DNA from: Inonotus obliquus
Taxonomy: Eukaryota; Basidiomycota; Agaricomycetes; Hymenochaetales; Hymenochaetaceae
Reading direction: 5' to 3'
DNA: 64,000 nucleotides
Assembly (NCBI GenBank): GCA_032164295.1
Contig: JAJHTX010000004.1
Span: 1,054,001-1,118,000 of the forward strand
A program made the translations under genes and the position numbers. Of the stretch, positions 22,315 to 34,999 are shown in pieces (within the stretch, counting starts at the first letter, position 1; every line of letters starts with the position of its first letter). The notes under the pieces are model-generated. The model was not told where the DNA came from, did no database searches, and saw nothing but the letters and a program-made list of their open reading frames with translations.

Positions 22315-23967
22315 ATGGTATGTGTCATCATAACACTTTCGTCGTCAATATGTCTGACTCAGTTCAATGGCCTGGTCTGGTCTGGTTTGGTCTTGAATAG
22401 CTCAGAAGACAAGCACGCGAACGAAGAGAATACGTTTATGCCAAATCTCGTGAGGCACAAGAACGTCAAACGTATGAAAGAAAACGACAGCTACGCGAAG
22501 CGCTTGCGAGTGGGAAGCGTTTACCTACAGAGTTGAGGAAAGAAGCGAGAGAGCTTGGGAAGGAGTTGGTTTTTGATGAAGCTCAAAGTGGTGAGCTGGT
22601 TCATCTTTGGTTTCACTGGATTTGTTGCTCGGGATGATAACAGCGCTGACTGAATGAACTGCTATGGACTGCCACAATCAACGTATAATCGAATCCATCG
22701 CTACCAGATCCAACAACGCATATCGATAGCGAATATGCCCGCGCAGGTATCCTCGACCCAAAAATCATCATAACAACTTCCCGAGATCCATCTTCAAAAC
22801 TCCTCCAATTCGCAAAAGAGATGAGATTGGTCTTCCCGAATTCGTATCGAATAAATCGTGGAAATTATGTTGTTAAAGAACTCGCTGAAGCGTGTCGAGC
22901 GAATGAAGTGACGGATTTGATTGTTTTACATGAACATCGAGGTGTTCCTGGTGCGTCTTCATTGTCATTCCGTTCGTATGGATGAACTCACATTTTTTAT
23001 TCTGATTGAACCACCCAGACGCGATGATTATCTCCCACTTCCCACACGGTCCAACCCTCTTCCTCTCTCTTCACAACGTCCAGCTTCGTCACGACATTGC
23101 ATCATACAGTCAATCAACAGTATCCGAACAATACCCTCACCTCATTTTCGAAAGCTTCTCTTCGAAGCTTGGTCAACGTGTACGAGATATTCTCAAGTAT
23201 CTGTTCCCGGTACCGAAGGAAGATAGTAAACGCTGTATGACGTTTGCGAATCAGAATGATTTTATTTCTTTTAGGTGCGTGGATGTTATGTTGTGTTTGC
23301 TTCCGGGAGGATGTACTGGATACTTTCGGTACCCTCCGACTTGCTTCTGTTCCTCCCATGAATCCGACCCGGACACGAGACATGGATCCTCGTTCCCTAC
23401 TTGCTATATTCGTCTCATTTGCTTGGTATGGGTTGCTAGCTAACATTTCTCCTTGCCTTTCCCGTCTTCCATGTATTGTCGCTGTCACTATCTCGCAGAC
23501 ATCATGTCTTCATAAAAACGTCACACAAAGAGGTTCAATTAGCAGAAGTCGGCCCTCGGTTTGAGATGAAGCGTACGTCCAATTCATCCTCCTTCTATTC
23601 AATAATCATCTCAATTGAATTCGTTTCTTATCTATATACGATCCTCTTGATCCTATCAATACCCTCACTTGACACTTCTTCCACGCTCACTTTCAAACGT
23701 TCAAACGAAATAATCCCGATCTTTTCCCCCTTATACACTTACACCCCCGGGTGTTTTATTCTCTCTTCTCTTCTAATCTACTCTTTCTCGTCTCCCTATC
23801 TTGGCCTGTCATAAACTACGACATCGAAACTCGAATATCGACGACCGAATACTGAAATTCGGACAGCATACGAAATTCGACAGGGGACGATCGAGCAGGA
23901 CGCAGCAGATCGTGAATGGGTACTTGCGCATTATACGCGCACGGCCAAGAAACGCCGGATTATGTGA
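22315..23967 (+). CDS. IMP4: U3 small nucleolar ribonucleoprotein Imp4 (Brix domain)
   Basis: The first exon is the ATG alone (22315..22317). An 83-nt intron follows, and exon 2 starts at 22401 with [20 protein letters not shown], the Imp4 signature. Brix-domain sequence continues: [70 protein letters not shown], then NDFISFRHHVF. The last exon starts at 23867 ([33 protein letters not shown]) after a 294-nt intron, much longer than the others. Total length is near 290 residues, normal for the family. Imp4 works with Imp3 and Mpp10 in the SSU processome to chaperone U3-pre-rRNA pairing in the nucleolus. Confidence 0.93.
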
Positions 23968-25392
23968 AGGATATTGAGTAAGTAAGTAATTCAAGTCAGG
24001 TAACGGGAAGATTACATACTGATTTGTTTGTTCACCAGACTTCAATTCACTTCGCCGTTGTGGGTTTTCTGGTTGCCTATCGTCTATCTTCTCGACGACG
24101 GTTTGATGCCCCCCTCTTTACTTCCGGGGATCGGGCTATGATTTAATTGGTTACCAAACAACCAATGTCGTTATCCCCTTTACCTGTCACCCCCGGAGTT
24201 GAGCAAATAGCGAAGGATATACGACTTTCCTCGTAAAATGTCCCTAAATAAGCATGCTTCTACGCCACCACTCATCCAATAAGCCATTCAACCAATCAAC
24301 TATCTAATCCAATCAACTAACCGATTACAAAACGAGGAACCCATCCAGAAGCTGGAGAATCAGAGAACACTTCTCTATAACAGAAAACTATCTTTGGCTC
24401 TCGAACTTCGACAGCGTGTTCATCTCGACTTTGCAAATAGCGCTTGTGGGAGTCACGAAGGCTGATTGTCCACCGGTACTACGCGATTCGCTCTGCCTTT
24501 GCGGGATGTCCAAGTCTTTCATCGTCATTTAGCAACTTCCAACTAGACGCAAGTTGGGTGTATTCGTATTTACCTTTCACCTGTACCCTCGTAGAAGCAA
24601 TGGCTCGGCGGGATCCAGAAACCCTCGAAGACTCGGAAATTTACATCTAATCTGTATCAAGAGAGCGGAATATTGCTCGGAGACGTCTATCTTCCACTTG
24701 CTCCCGATGACTCTTGCTTACCTTGTATACCCATACAAGAGGTTGCTACCGCCAATCGGTCTTGATTCTTTATGCGCAATTTCTGTCTCTACTATCGGAC
24801 TTCGGAAATTACCGAATGGCGAACGACAGGGTTGTGGAAGAAGTAGTCGACCCCAACTCTGACGCATTCCTAATATCTATCTCCCCGAATCCCGACTCCC
24901 GACCTCTTCGTTCGCCTCCGTACCTCGCTCCAACCGACTGACCGACCGACCGACCTATCAGGCACTCAACTGATCAACGGGTCAACTAGTCAGCTAGCCA
25001 AGCTACAGAACCAAAACGGTGACTTGCGGAGGAAGAGAAAAATCAAACTCAAAATTAATCGTGGAACGTGATCTTCCACTGTTCTGCGTAGTAAGTATAA
25101 CGATATCGACGAATTCTCTTTCAACCTCTACCTCCTTCTCTCCTTCTCTGAGTCTCGTCTCGTAAACCCTGATATGCCGGCACTGGGGGTAGGTACCACG
25201 AAGGTGTTTTACGACTAAGCGCCAGTAATTAATATTAATATTCCTTTCCACCCAGTGCGCGCGCGGGATACACTCCCCGACGTCGAACCTTCTAAAAAAC
25301 ACTCGGGCGCCAAATTGCTCCGTCGCTTGCACTTGTCGCTTTCTCGTTCTCACTCTAATTGCAATATCTGCGTAGTCGAGGTTAGTCGACGG

Positions 25393-25442
25393 AAGACGAA
25401 AGACGAAAGACGAAAGACGAAAGACGAAAGACGGAAAGACGG
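25393..25442 (+). repeat. Tandem array of a 7-nt unit (GAAAGAC)
   Basis: About seven direct copies of GAAAGAC or one-base variants lie next to each other. Read as protein this gives a KTKDERR pattern, which explains the open frame there. Confidence 0.85.
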
Positions 25443-26104
25443 AAATCCAGAAACCTCGAGAACCTCCGTAATTCCAATGATCGATTAACTTCATAGTACA
25501 TACCGCCGCGGATGAAGCCCAAGAGTCAATTCAGCTTACGGAGTTACGATACGCCCAAATATCCAAATCACGAATCACGAATACGCGAGCGTCGCTTGGA
25601 GCAGCTTGGAGCCTCGAGTCTCGAGTCTCGAGCCGGAACTAATCTTTTTTTCTGATTTCTCTTCCGGTTGAATTCATGCGTATTCAGGTTCAAAGCTTCT
25701 GGATCCTGGAGTCAGGAACGCGCCCTAACAGTAACACGCCCTACTGGCTCCAGTAGCGGAGAATTATTCACGCGCACACTCACTATACTCAAGCTAGTAC
25801 TTGAGTAATACCAATTACTACATAGTACTATCACCATCGATTTCATTCCCATCCACATCACATACAATGATACATCTCCGTCCCAACCCCGGATTTTTTT
25901 TTTCTCATTCTCACAAGCGCTGTACTGAAAATACTGGATACGGGGTTGACGCTAGAATTGGCGCTTCTGCAACATGCGACTTGCGACTCGGACATTGCGT
26001 ACGTGTACGCGGGGAAAGACTACGATAGATACCTGTCGTGAGTACGAGGGACTAGCGAACATAACGGGTCAAATTGGGAAGTCACGCTGGTGGTGATGGA
26101 TGAA

Positions 26105-26143
26105 TGGGAGATGGGAGACGGGAGATGAGAGACGGGAGACGGG
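26105..26143 (+). repeat. Imperfect tandem GGGAGA(C/T) repeat
   Basis: Five to six diverged copies of GGGAGACG or GGGAGATG lie in a row within intergenic DNA. Confidence 0.7.
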
Positions 26144-28115
26144 AACGTTAATAGATAATTCGAATAGTTGGTGGACTGCCAGTGAGTCTCCGATCACTCT
26201 GCCAAATTATAGGATAGGTACGTCGTTCTGTATATATGCCAACTATTTTACTGATTGACTGTACTGTAACCTTGAAGATCAGTAAACGGGAGAAGAGAAT
26301 ATGCATATGGTCGATCGAGAAACGAAGAGAAGCTCAAGCTTGACGATGCCGATGCCGATGCAGATATGCAGATAATTCTGTAATCGACACAAGCTATCGA
26401 CCATATCCTCTCTGCTCAAAGGCCCAAAGCGCAAAGGTCCCGAGATACCGGCCCCGGCATTCTACATGCATGGACGTGAATAGACACGGAATCAGACTTC
26501 ATGCTCGCTGGTAGTGACAAAAAAGAGAAAGATCTTCTTGAAAACCAAATCAACTAATTTTATGGATCATTATCCCTCCTCCGCACCTCCCGGTGAAAAT
26601 CATACCATCATACCATCATATCAGCGTATCATTTCGAAGGCCGATAACGACGATAATCGCATTTAAACTCTACGTATGTATACATATGACTTCTTCATCA
26701 CTTTTCACATCTTTCACGGCCGAGTCTTCCATGTCTTTTTACCATTAGTCCACGAGTCCATGAGCATAACACCACATCGACTCGGAGACTAGTACTATTC
26801 CTGTCCTGATTCCTGATTCCCGATCCATTAGGAGAATTACACAGAGAAGCATCAAGTCCTCACCAGAGATGTATTGGACGTATCATCTATCAGCTTCTCT
26901 TCTGGAAGACGGATCTCGGGAGACGGAAAACGGAGGACTGGAGACTGGAAACTTCAATCCTTTCATCCTCTTTTTCACTAGCTCGTCTCCTCCTCCTCCT
27001 CCTCTTCTCTTCCCTTCTTCCCTTCCCTTCTTCTCTTCCGTTCCTTACCTAACGATTCCAAGTTTTTATTCATTTACAGTAATTATATATTTTGAGGCCG
27101 GTGTTAGAGTGGGCTCTCGCCTCTCGGCACAGGGAAGCATGAGAGCTCGAGAAGCTTTGCCCAGTCGAGAATATTAATGGTAGTCGGGTATCGGGGTATC
27201 GGGTACGTGGATTAGTCCGATCGAGTCCTTTCAGTCGCTCGGTCGTTGCGCCTTTACGCCTTTACGCCTTGATCCATGTCTCCGTGTCCTCAACGTCCTC
27301 AATATAAATCCATGAACCATGATTTCCATAATTCAATCCACAACTCACTCAAAGTTAGCCAGAAGCAGACCTATTACCTAAGAACTAAGAACTAAGACCT
27401 AATACCTAACACTACAAACGAAGAATCCTTTCCTTTGATTTCGACTCCAGTCGTAAGGAACGGCTATGTCCATACGTCCACGTGAAAGTAGGAGTAGGGA
27501 AGATGTACTCATGTACCCGGCCTGCACTAGTAGTAGTACCACCCCAGTCGTCTCAGGTCTGTGTGTGGATTTATAACCACCGTACCCGTTCGATCCTGGT
27601 GTTATGTCCGTCCATTTGTCCATTTGAATCACGCTATCACGCCTGGACTAGATGGATCAGCGCTTAACCCAGTTGGTAGTTGGTACTTAGTTGGTAGTTG
27701 GTACACTGTACTGTACTACAAATCGACCGTCGGTCGTATTCGTACTCTATTCGTATTTCGTATTCAGTTTCTTTGACTTGACTACTTAACTACCTTAAGT
27801 CCGAGGGCGATGTCGGATCGACTGACCAAGTTAGCGTTAGCAACTATGATTTATGAAATACAGTACTAGTTCCGATCGTCAAGTCAAGTTCTCGAGCCTG
27901 AGCTTATATGAATAGGAGCTCATGCTTATGCTTATGATCAGAATCATTATACTCACGAATCACAACTATACGATGAAAGTCATACAACACATACATAGCC
28001 AATATTAATCTCAATCTCAACCTCAACCAACCTCAACAACCTAAACGAACGATCAGATCAGTACTTACTCTTACACTTTTCTCACATCTTTTTCAGAAGT
28101 AAGTACTACCGTTGA

Positions 28116-28140
28116 CTTTCTTTCTTTCTTTCTTTCTTTC
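28116..28140 (+). repeat. (CTTT)6 microsatellite
   Basis: Six uninterrupted CTTT units in intergenic DNA, with no nearby exon. Confidence 0.85.
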
Positions 28141-28785
28141 TCGATACAGATTCTGAAATTACCAGCAGTATGTACTATCAGAATAACCTCTAATATAATA
28201 CACCTACTTAGAACTGTACTGTACTTCACTAAATATTCAATCTAGTAGCATCTAGCTTCAAGCTTCAATTCCCAATAAAAATCCTTAATTTTATCTATGT
28301 ATATTGAAGATCCCAAAGATGCAGGCACCGGCAGTTTATCATTATCTCAAAATGTATGTACCATCCAAAAAAACATTCATCTTCAACCGGCGCTCCAAGG
28401 AAAATCAAAGAACTACTAAACTACGACTCGGTGATGTTTCCTATCTTCTTTCACCGGTCACGGTTCATAGTTCATGTCTACGATTTACGATTTACGATTT
28501 ATGACGGATGTGATGACGACGACGACAACAACGAACCAAATCAATAATTTCTATTTCTACAAAGCCAACACTACTCAGTGCCCGTATGAGATAAGTGCAG
28601 CTGGGAATATTTTTGATATCGAAAACATTGAAAGCATTGAAAAGCGCAGCGCTGAAAAGCATCGAAAGCAAGAAAGCGTTGAACGTATGAAAGCAGTGAA
28701 CATATGAAGAACATATAAGAAAAGAAGAAACGAAGGATGGCACTGGCACGCACGGGACGAACGGCGAGGGAACGATTTTGGATCG

Positions 28786-28956
28786 TTTGAGTTTGAGTAT
28801 GAGTTTGAGTATGAGTGAGTATAAGTGATGGAATGGGGGACGGAGAACGGGAGGAAAATCCATGAGGCATGGCATGGCATGGCATGGTGATGGATGAGGG
28901 GGAAATGCAATTCAAGAAAAGAAAGTAAAGGCAAAAGCAAAAGCAAAAGCAAAGCA
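28786..28956 (+). repeat. Cluster of three short tandem arrays
   Basis: Within 170 bp there are a TGAGTT/TGAGTA array (28786-28827), four GGCAT units (28866-28887) and an AAAAGC array (28930-28956). They lie just beyond the 3' end of the DUF6534-like gene. Confidence 0.8.
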
Positions 28957-29042
28957 AGAACGATAAAAGAACGACAAAAAACCAAACAGTAGATAAAAAA
29001 GTTTTAAAAAAATACCAAACTAAAGGAGAGACGACTCAAGAC

Positions 29043-30529
29043 TCAAGCAAAACTCTTCTTATCATCATTCACTAACGTCGAAGGCGACGTCGAGTAAAAG
29101 TCTTCTGCGGAATTTGAAGTATTGAAATGTGGGACGCTCTTGATCGCGTCGAGTTGTACATCCTGTTCGACGTTGACGTGTACCTCAGTCGCCCGACCGC
29201 CGGTCATACGGCCTCCCATCCGAGACTATACAGAAAAGAAATTTTTCAGATGAAAGGGAGTCATCTGAAAAGAGACGAAAGACTCACCCCGAGTTGGTAA
29301 CTATTGTGCACACTACTCTCCATGGTCTTCCGTAAACTTTCTCGAGCGTTCAGGGTCTGATCAAGTAAAAAAGAAGCAGATCAAAAAAAAAATTGAATAA
29401 GTAAACGAAGAATACCATCGGTAATTTCGGAGAGCCGACGTACAGTAAGAAGCGTGTTACTATCCAAAGGAAACGGTCAGTTTATTTGCAAGCGGGAGTG
29501 AGGATCCAAGGAAAATACTTACGTGTAAAGACGTCCAACAGGCATAGCACACATAAAGTGGAGGTTGTAGTTCGGCATCGTCGTAAGGAAGACGAGGTCC
29601 AGAATCTACAAATCCGGTCGGTGATCACCGAAAGAGGAAATATTCCATTTTAAGAATGACATATATTACGTTCAGAAAAAGGAAAGGACATACGCAAAGA
29701 ACGGATACGGGAAGTGCCGCCTCCACAGTTATGCGCGATAGTCGGAAGATGACCGAGTCTGTCTCTGAAAAAGATGCATACATTCATGTTAGGAGGTTCA
29801 CCCCACAAGGCATCATTGGATACATACTCTTGAATCCGGTGCGGCTCCTGTTCAAGTAGTACAATAACAACGCTCTGCAAAGCGTCCCACAGTGTCAGAA
29901 GAAGCCGGGAGGAAGAGTTCTGAATACGTACGTGATACTAACGTCGCAAGCGACGGAAGTAGCCAACCACGCATCCGCTACTGGGATGATCTTCACGTGT
30001 GAAGCAATACTGGGAGAGAGGATACCCATCGTAGCGGAGGCGCAAGCTAATGCACCCTGACCGAGTGAAAGGATGGAAATAAAAATAAAGAGCCAGATTT
30101 TCTTTGAGAAACGCATGATTCGCCATGCCATGAAATGCTGGATCGGTACGGATGCACTGCGGGACGGGAGTAGTTTAGTATTCCTTTGATATAACACGAC
30201 GTTGAGGGATCCACTCACAGAGTACTGAATATGGGGAGGGAAGCATATGTCCAAGGTGCACTGGCCAAAGCGGGAACGTTGGCAAAGTTATCAACAACGT
30301 AGTGCCACATTAATGCCACAGTTGAGCCAGTCTGGTAAATGTCGATAATGGTGACCCATATGAGGAGAGTGACAAGCTTCCAGTCGTCCTTGTAACCTGC
30401 GGCAAAGTAGTCGAGGAGCTGGAGAACGCATATACCGAAGACGAAAGCGTTGACGACTGTGCCGATTAGGAGTGGACCGACGATGAGACCAAAGTCGACG
30501 GTTGTTAGAGCAGCTTGAGCTTCAGACAT
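29043..30529 (-). CDS. DUF6534-type multi-pass membrane protein
   Basis: The ATG at 30529 starts MSEAQAALTTVDFGLIVGPL, followed by helix 1 (GTVVNAFVFGICVLQLLDYF), then DDWKLVTLLIWVTIIDIYQT and LMWHYVVDNFAN, the usual beginning of this Agaricomycete family. Later exons add IMRFSKKIWLFIFISILSLG, WLATSVACDVSITYV, ALLLYYLNRSRTGFK, RITVEAALPVSVLC, NLHFMCAMPVGRLYTNTLL and TLNARESLRKTM. Seven hydrophobic segments can be counted. The cytosolic tail ends VNDDKKSFA with the stop at 29045-29043. At least eight exons are needed. The family is large in mushroom-forming fungi, has a 7-TM receptor-like layout and no proven ligand or function. Confidence 0.82.
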
Positions 30530-33500
30530 GATGAGATGAGGGTGGATGAGGAAGTGGTCTGAATGCCGCGCGTGAGACAAGAGGACCAAGCGAATAGAGG
30601 GGATGGGACGAATGGATTGTGGAGATGCTGGGCTGATAAATATGAAGTAGCAACGGGAGAGGAGGGCTGAAAAAAGGATGTAGATGGTTGAAGGAACGAT
30701 CCAAATCGGCTCAGAAGCCATCCCATCGCATCAATAAAAGAAGAGGAGTACTATGCTGTTTATGGAGTGCGTGTGTATGTATATTTCCAGTCGCACAATA
30801 TCCGAACAGGGTGATTCTCACGACGTTTGAGCCCAGCTTCTGGCAGATCCAACGAGTCCGTTGATCCAGCCCTTTACGGCAAACAGAGACAGCCTACTTC
30901 GCAGTTGCCACTTTCAACCCGTAGCAACTCTGAACAACATAGTTGACAACGAGCACGAGACGCATTGAAAGTGGAAGTGAGAGAAAGGTGAAGACGGATT
31001 AGGAACAAGCGATCGGCAATGTTTGTTTAGTCGACTTGAATGAACAAAGCGATGGGTTCTCGTATGTGCCGGTGGTGCGATAACAACCTCGTAAGTAGAT
31101 ACTCGGACACTCGACATACACATGGCAAACAATAAAATTAAGGTTAAGGTAAATGCCTTGCTGACTTGCCGTCCAGATCGACGACCTGCGGGGGCGGGCA
31201 TTGGCCGTCGGCACAGCGTTCCCATGCCCACCCTTCCTTCCGCATCCTCAAAAATACCCGCGAGGCAAAATTATCCAAGGCGGAAGCTGCGAATCCTGGG
31301 CCTTTGATCGTGGATACACTCATCCTATGTAGGCAACCGAGAAGTCGAGCAAGGGCCACAATGAAAGGCACGAATAACAGTATCGATGGAAATAGGCCTA
31401 TGAGTAGAAGTAAAGAGCGAGAGCCTCGTGTTGCGCCCACCGTCAAAAGTTACCAATTGGCAAATCCACTCAGCTTATCAATATTCATTCCTCTTTCTTT
31501 CTCCCATCGCTTTCCACTAGTCTCTTCCTTCCCTGCACCTCTCTCCCTTCCCAGCAGCGTGCCTTTTCCCGTTTAAACTTTGAACTTTCCTCCAGCTACC
31601 GGTAGTATACTTGCGGTTAGCATCACGCAGGTCAATTCGCCGGTACTTCTTTGGAGCGGGATACGCAAGTTCAGCAAGTAGCGAACTCTTTGGGCTTCCC
31701 TTGCCTCGACGAACGAATTCTACTCCAATTGTGCGGAACCGAATTTGTTGAGGACAGACGATGCACGACTCCCATTGGAGAGTGGAAGCGAGGAGGATCA
31801 ACGCCGCTCCCCTCGATCATTGGTACCTGCCCGACTCGATACTAGCGCCTTTCGCCTTTACGCACTTGACCTCTAGCCGAGCGCGCGCTTAAGTTGTATA
31901 CCTGTATGCATGTGTCTGTATTCTGATATACTGTAAATCGTCAAGAAGTATCGGGTGGGAATGCTTCAGTGAGGTTTGGTGAGCACTGGCATTGGTAATA
32001 TGGAACCGAGAAGAAGTAGAAGCAGGAGAAAGAGAAAGAGGAAGAGGAAGAGAAGGAGCAGGAGAATAGGCGCTAGGCGCGATGCTGGGCCCGGTATCCT
32101 TCTCTCCAGCAGTTCAGTTCCGTTCCAAGTTCAGTTCGGTGCGTTTTCCATTCCATTCCATTCATGTTCAGGTAATTTGTAATCACTCATGGTCACGGAT
32201 CCAACGAATCGAGTCGAGTTCCTTTTCTTTGTTGTCTGTACATATGCACGTTGCACAGTGTCCACACTTCACCTTTGACGAATCGAGTTTACAGTTCGTT
32301 ACTTACCACTCGCAGACTTGCAATGCATATGGTCGTCTGAAGTCTGAATTTACTGGGAGGCATTGCAATGACTATGCAATATGCAATATGCATCTTGTAT
32401 CGGCGAAACGTGCACTGAGACATTGAGGCAATGAGTGTTGAGAGTATAGAGTATAGAGCATATAGGAAAACCTTGGAGATTTAACAAGGGTCTAAACTGA
32501 AGGAAACTGCGCAGCGCACACTGCATATGCATATATCCCAGGTGTGGGGTGTGGTTTGTTGATCTGAGTAATTTTTTCCACGACCCGGCAGGATACTTAC
32601 GACTCACGACTTGGCCCGCCCGACCCGACTCTTCAGCCAACAGTTGACTCTTCATTCCGTGATGTTCCTGGGGCCGGGGCTGGGGAAGTGGTAAATGGAA
32701 AATGGAAAATTCGCTCATGATACACCAAATCTACCAACAAAGGGAGTACTTAGCGACTGGCGATCCGAGCTCATTCGTGAACCCTGAATCCTGAACTGCT
32801 ATTTCCTCTCGAGTCAGAAAGTTGAGATAGCAGGAGGAAGGAGTCTCGTTGTGTTATCCTTTAAATTCTACTTCTAGGTAAATCGATGTGCAGACTCATG
32901 CCGTCATGCATATGGACACGATTAAGGTGGCGAAGTGAAGAAGTGAAAGACTCAGAACTAGTATTGGTTATTTATTGATCTTGGTCTTGGTCTTGCTCGC
33001 AATGATCGACTAGCATCGACCCCGAGCCGGACCCGGAAGGGACTGACTGGGTCCAGGTACAAAACAGAAACATCGTGCTAGTGAAGTGAAGCGACTTGCT
33101 TGTGCTGTGGGACCTGATGAGCGTTGTTTGCTTGCTAGATTGGGATGAGTTCGTAGGTTGCATTGCACCAAATCATTCCCAATGCAGGCTCACTATCACT
33201 AATTATCACTACTTATCACTATCAGGCGGGATCCAATATAGTGTAAGTTCAAGTCTAATATAAAAAAGTTTAATCAGCAGTCAGTCAGAGAGATATTGGA
33301 ACAACGTGGGTGCTAAGACAAAGATCAACCATCCAAGCCCAAGCCATTCATCAACCAATGGAGATTGTTCCTCAACTACTACTTTGATCTAGAGGCGCTA
33401 ATCTAACCGGTCCTACGTCACGCTCTGTCACACTGCAAAGTAGATAATTTGCTACTGCACATGTATGCTGTTTCATAAACTGTAGACTAGCACTTTGAGA

Positions 33501-33776
33501 ACAGGAATGCGAGAGAATAAGATATGTGAGAAAGAGAGATGACGGCTATAGATGGGTAAATAGATTATGTTAATATTAATGTTACAGTCGCCGGGCCGGA
33601 AAAGGACAAATAACCGAAGCCTAAACAGTAAGTAGTAGTAGCACGCCTTCTAATATCTCCCTCCCATTAAAGCCATCACTACCCGCTCTCTCCCTTTTAC
33701 TGCCATCTCCGAAATTATCACTACCCCTACTCCCTCCCCTCTTAACAAACCCGACGCGATAGAACCGAAACTCATC
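30530..33776. other. Long intergenic region (3.2 kb) with weak coding fragments
   Basis: The left end is the promoter of the DUF6534-like gene. On the minus strand, 31144-31446 reads a hydrophobic helix (LLLLIGLFPSILLFVPFIVALA) followed by a polar part with MRKEGWAWERCADGQCPPP. The region 31560-31760 reads VEFVRRGKGSPKSSLLAEL with codon-like texture. I could not join these into a gene with valid splice sites, so no CDS is called. The rest (31.9-33.7 kb) holds repeats of CATATGCAT words and no gene. Confidence 0.4.
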
Positions 33777-34706
33777 ATGACTTTCACTGTTGACGATCTT
33801 GTCGCTTCCTTTAATACAGGTGGTCATATTGGCCAGGAGGCTATTGATATTGCGAATTTACAGGTATGCTCTTCTCTTTCTTTCATTTCGCCCTTTGTGT
33901 CCTTTGTGTCTCAAGACAGAGTACGCTGATCATGTCGCTTGCATGTGCTGTAATTCCAGGCTCAACTTGCACAAACACTTGCATATGCTCAACAGCAACA
34001 ACACCACCAGCACCAGCAACAACAGCAACAGTTCGCTTCGGCGTCTCATAGACTTTGCAACACACCAACTACAGCACGTACACCAACGACGAGTTTCGGA
34101 AATTGGTCTGCTTTCGAGCAGCAGCAGCATAGGGCGAGAAGTAGGAGTGCGAGTGTTGTTGGGGAGGGAGGCGCAATGGATACGGTGAATGAGGATTGCG
34201 AGATGGACGCGGCGGATGATGAGGAACTTGCTGTCGAGCAGCTTCTTGCGCCTTCTCATAACGCACAGAGTCTACCCTCTCTTTCAAGGCGACGTACCAG
34301 AGGTGACTCAGTCTTCGCGCAGCAGCAACAGCATCAACAGAATTGCTCGCCTCATCTGAGTTTGACTCAACACCGATATCATACTCAAATGAATACGGAC
34401 CCGATGTTCATATCCGACTCGACATCATCCCCTATCTCCTCAAGTTACGCTGCATCTGATCCGTTCTTCGCTGCAGCCGCAGCTGAATCTGCACGACAGA
34501 ATCAACAAGCTCAAGCTCAATCGTCATTCTTTGCTCAAATTGGGAGACCTTCTCAGCATTCACCGTTTTTTGCTGCTGCCACTACTACTACGACGACGAC
34601 GAATACGATGGTACAGGGGGATTCGGGAAATGCGACGCCCCTCCCCCTTCAGAATCAGTTTAATGCGGCACCTTGGTGTGTTCCAACCGGTACGATTGAT
34701 TCATGA
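33777..34706 (+). CDS. Gln/Ala/Ser-rich protein of unknown function
   Basis: Two exons (33777..33863, 33960..34706; GTATGC donor, TTCCAG acceptor) give 277 residues. The first 35 residues (MTFTVDDLVASFNTGGHIGQ, then EAIDIANLQ and AQLAQTLAYAQ) look like a conserved amphipathic helix. The remainder is low-complexity: a Gln/His run at ~40-52, RRRTRGDSVFAQQQQHQQN, a Phe/Ala repeat (DPFFAAAAAESARQ, SPFFAAATTTTTTTN), and a C terminus ending in GTIDS. One acidic patch (EDCEMDAADDEE) is present. There is no DNA-binding, membrane or enzyme motif. A prion-like or transcription-related scaffold would fit the composition, but that is inference. It sits alone between gaps of 3.2 and 4.5 kb. Confidence 0.75.
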
Positions 34707-34964
34707 GGTTGAGGCACACGCATACGCACACGCAAAGCGGTATTCCGCTTTCTCCCTATCCACTCCACTCCAACTCGCTCGTACCGACCCAACAAGCAAG
34801 TACATTTAAATTGCCCGCGCTATTTCTCCCTCGGGTCTCTTTCGTTGTCTCAGATTAGGCTGGCTGTATCTATCTATCTCTCACGTCGGATCGGACATTC
34901 AAAAGGGGTGTTGGTGTACCTTTGTACCATGCGTATCGATTCACTTCACTTCTCATCCCCCCGC

Positions 34965-34999
34965 GTTGCCTGTTGCCTGTTGCCTGCTGCCTGTTGCCT
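34965..34999 (+). repeat. Tandem TGTTGCC (7-nt) repeat
   Basis: Four to five direct copies of TGTTGCC, one with C for T. Confidence 0.8.

Larger units (their letters stand above)
23968..29042. other. Gene-poor, tandem-repeat-rich intergenic region (5.1 kb)
   Basis: No exon chain could be assembled on either strand. The open frames present are short, often lack an ATG, and are largely repeats read as protein. Several short tandem arrays with different units occur (listed separately). Pieces of inverted sequence such as GAGTCTCGAGTCTCGAG near 25618 and many ACTAGTACT-like words are seen. It may hold long UTRs, lncRNAs or regulatory DNA, but I cannot support any of these. Confidence 0.5.

Noticed and set aside
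25255..25488. 77-codon plus-strand frame with KTKDERRKTKDERR
   Set aside because: It is the GAAAGAC tandem array read as protein, with no surrounding gene structure.
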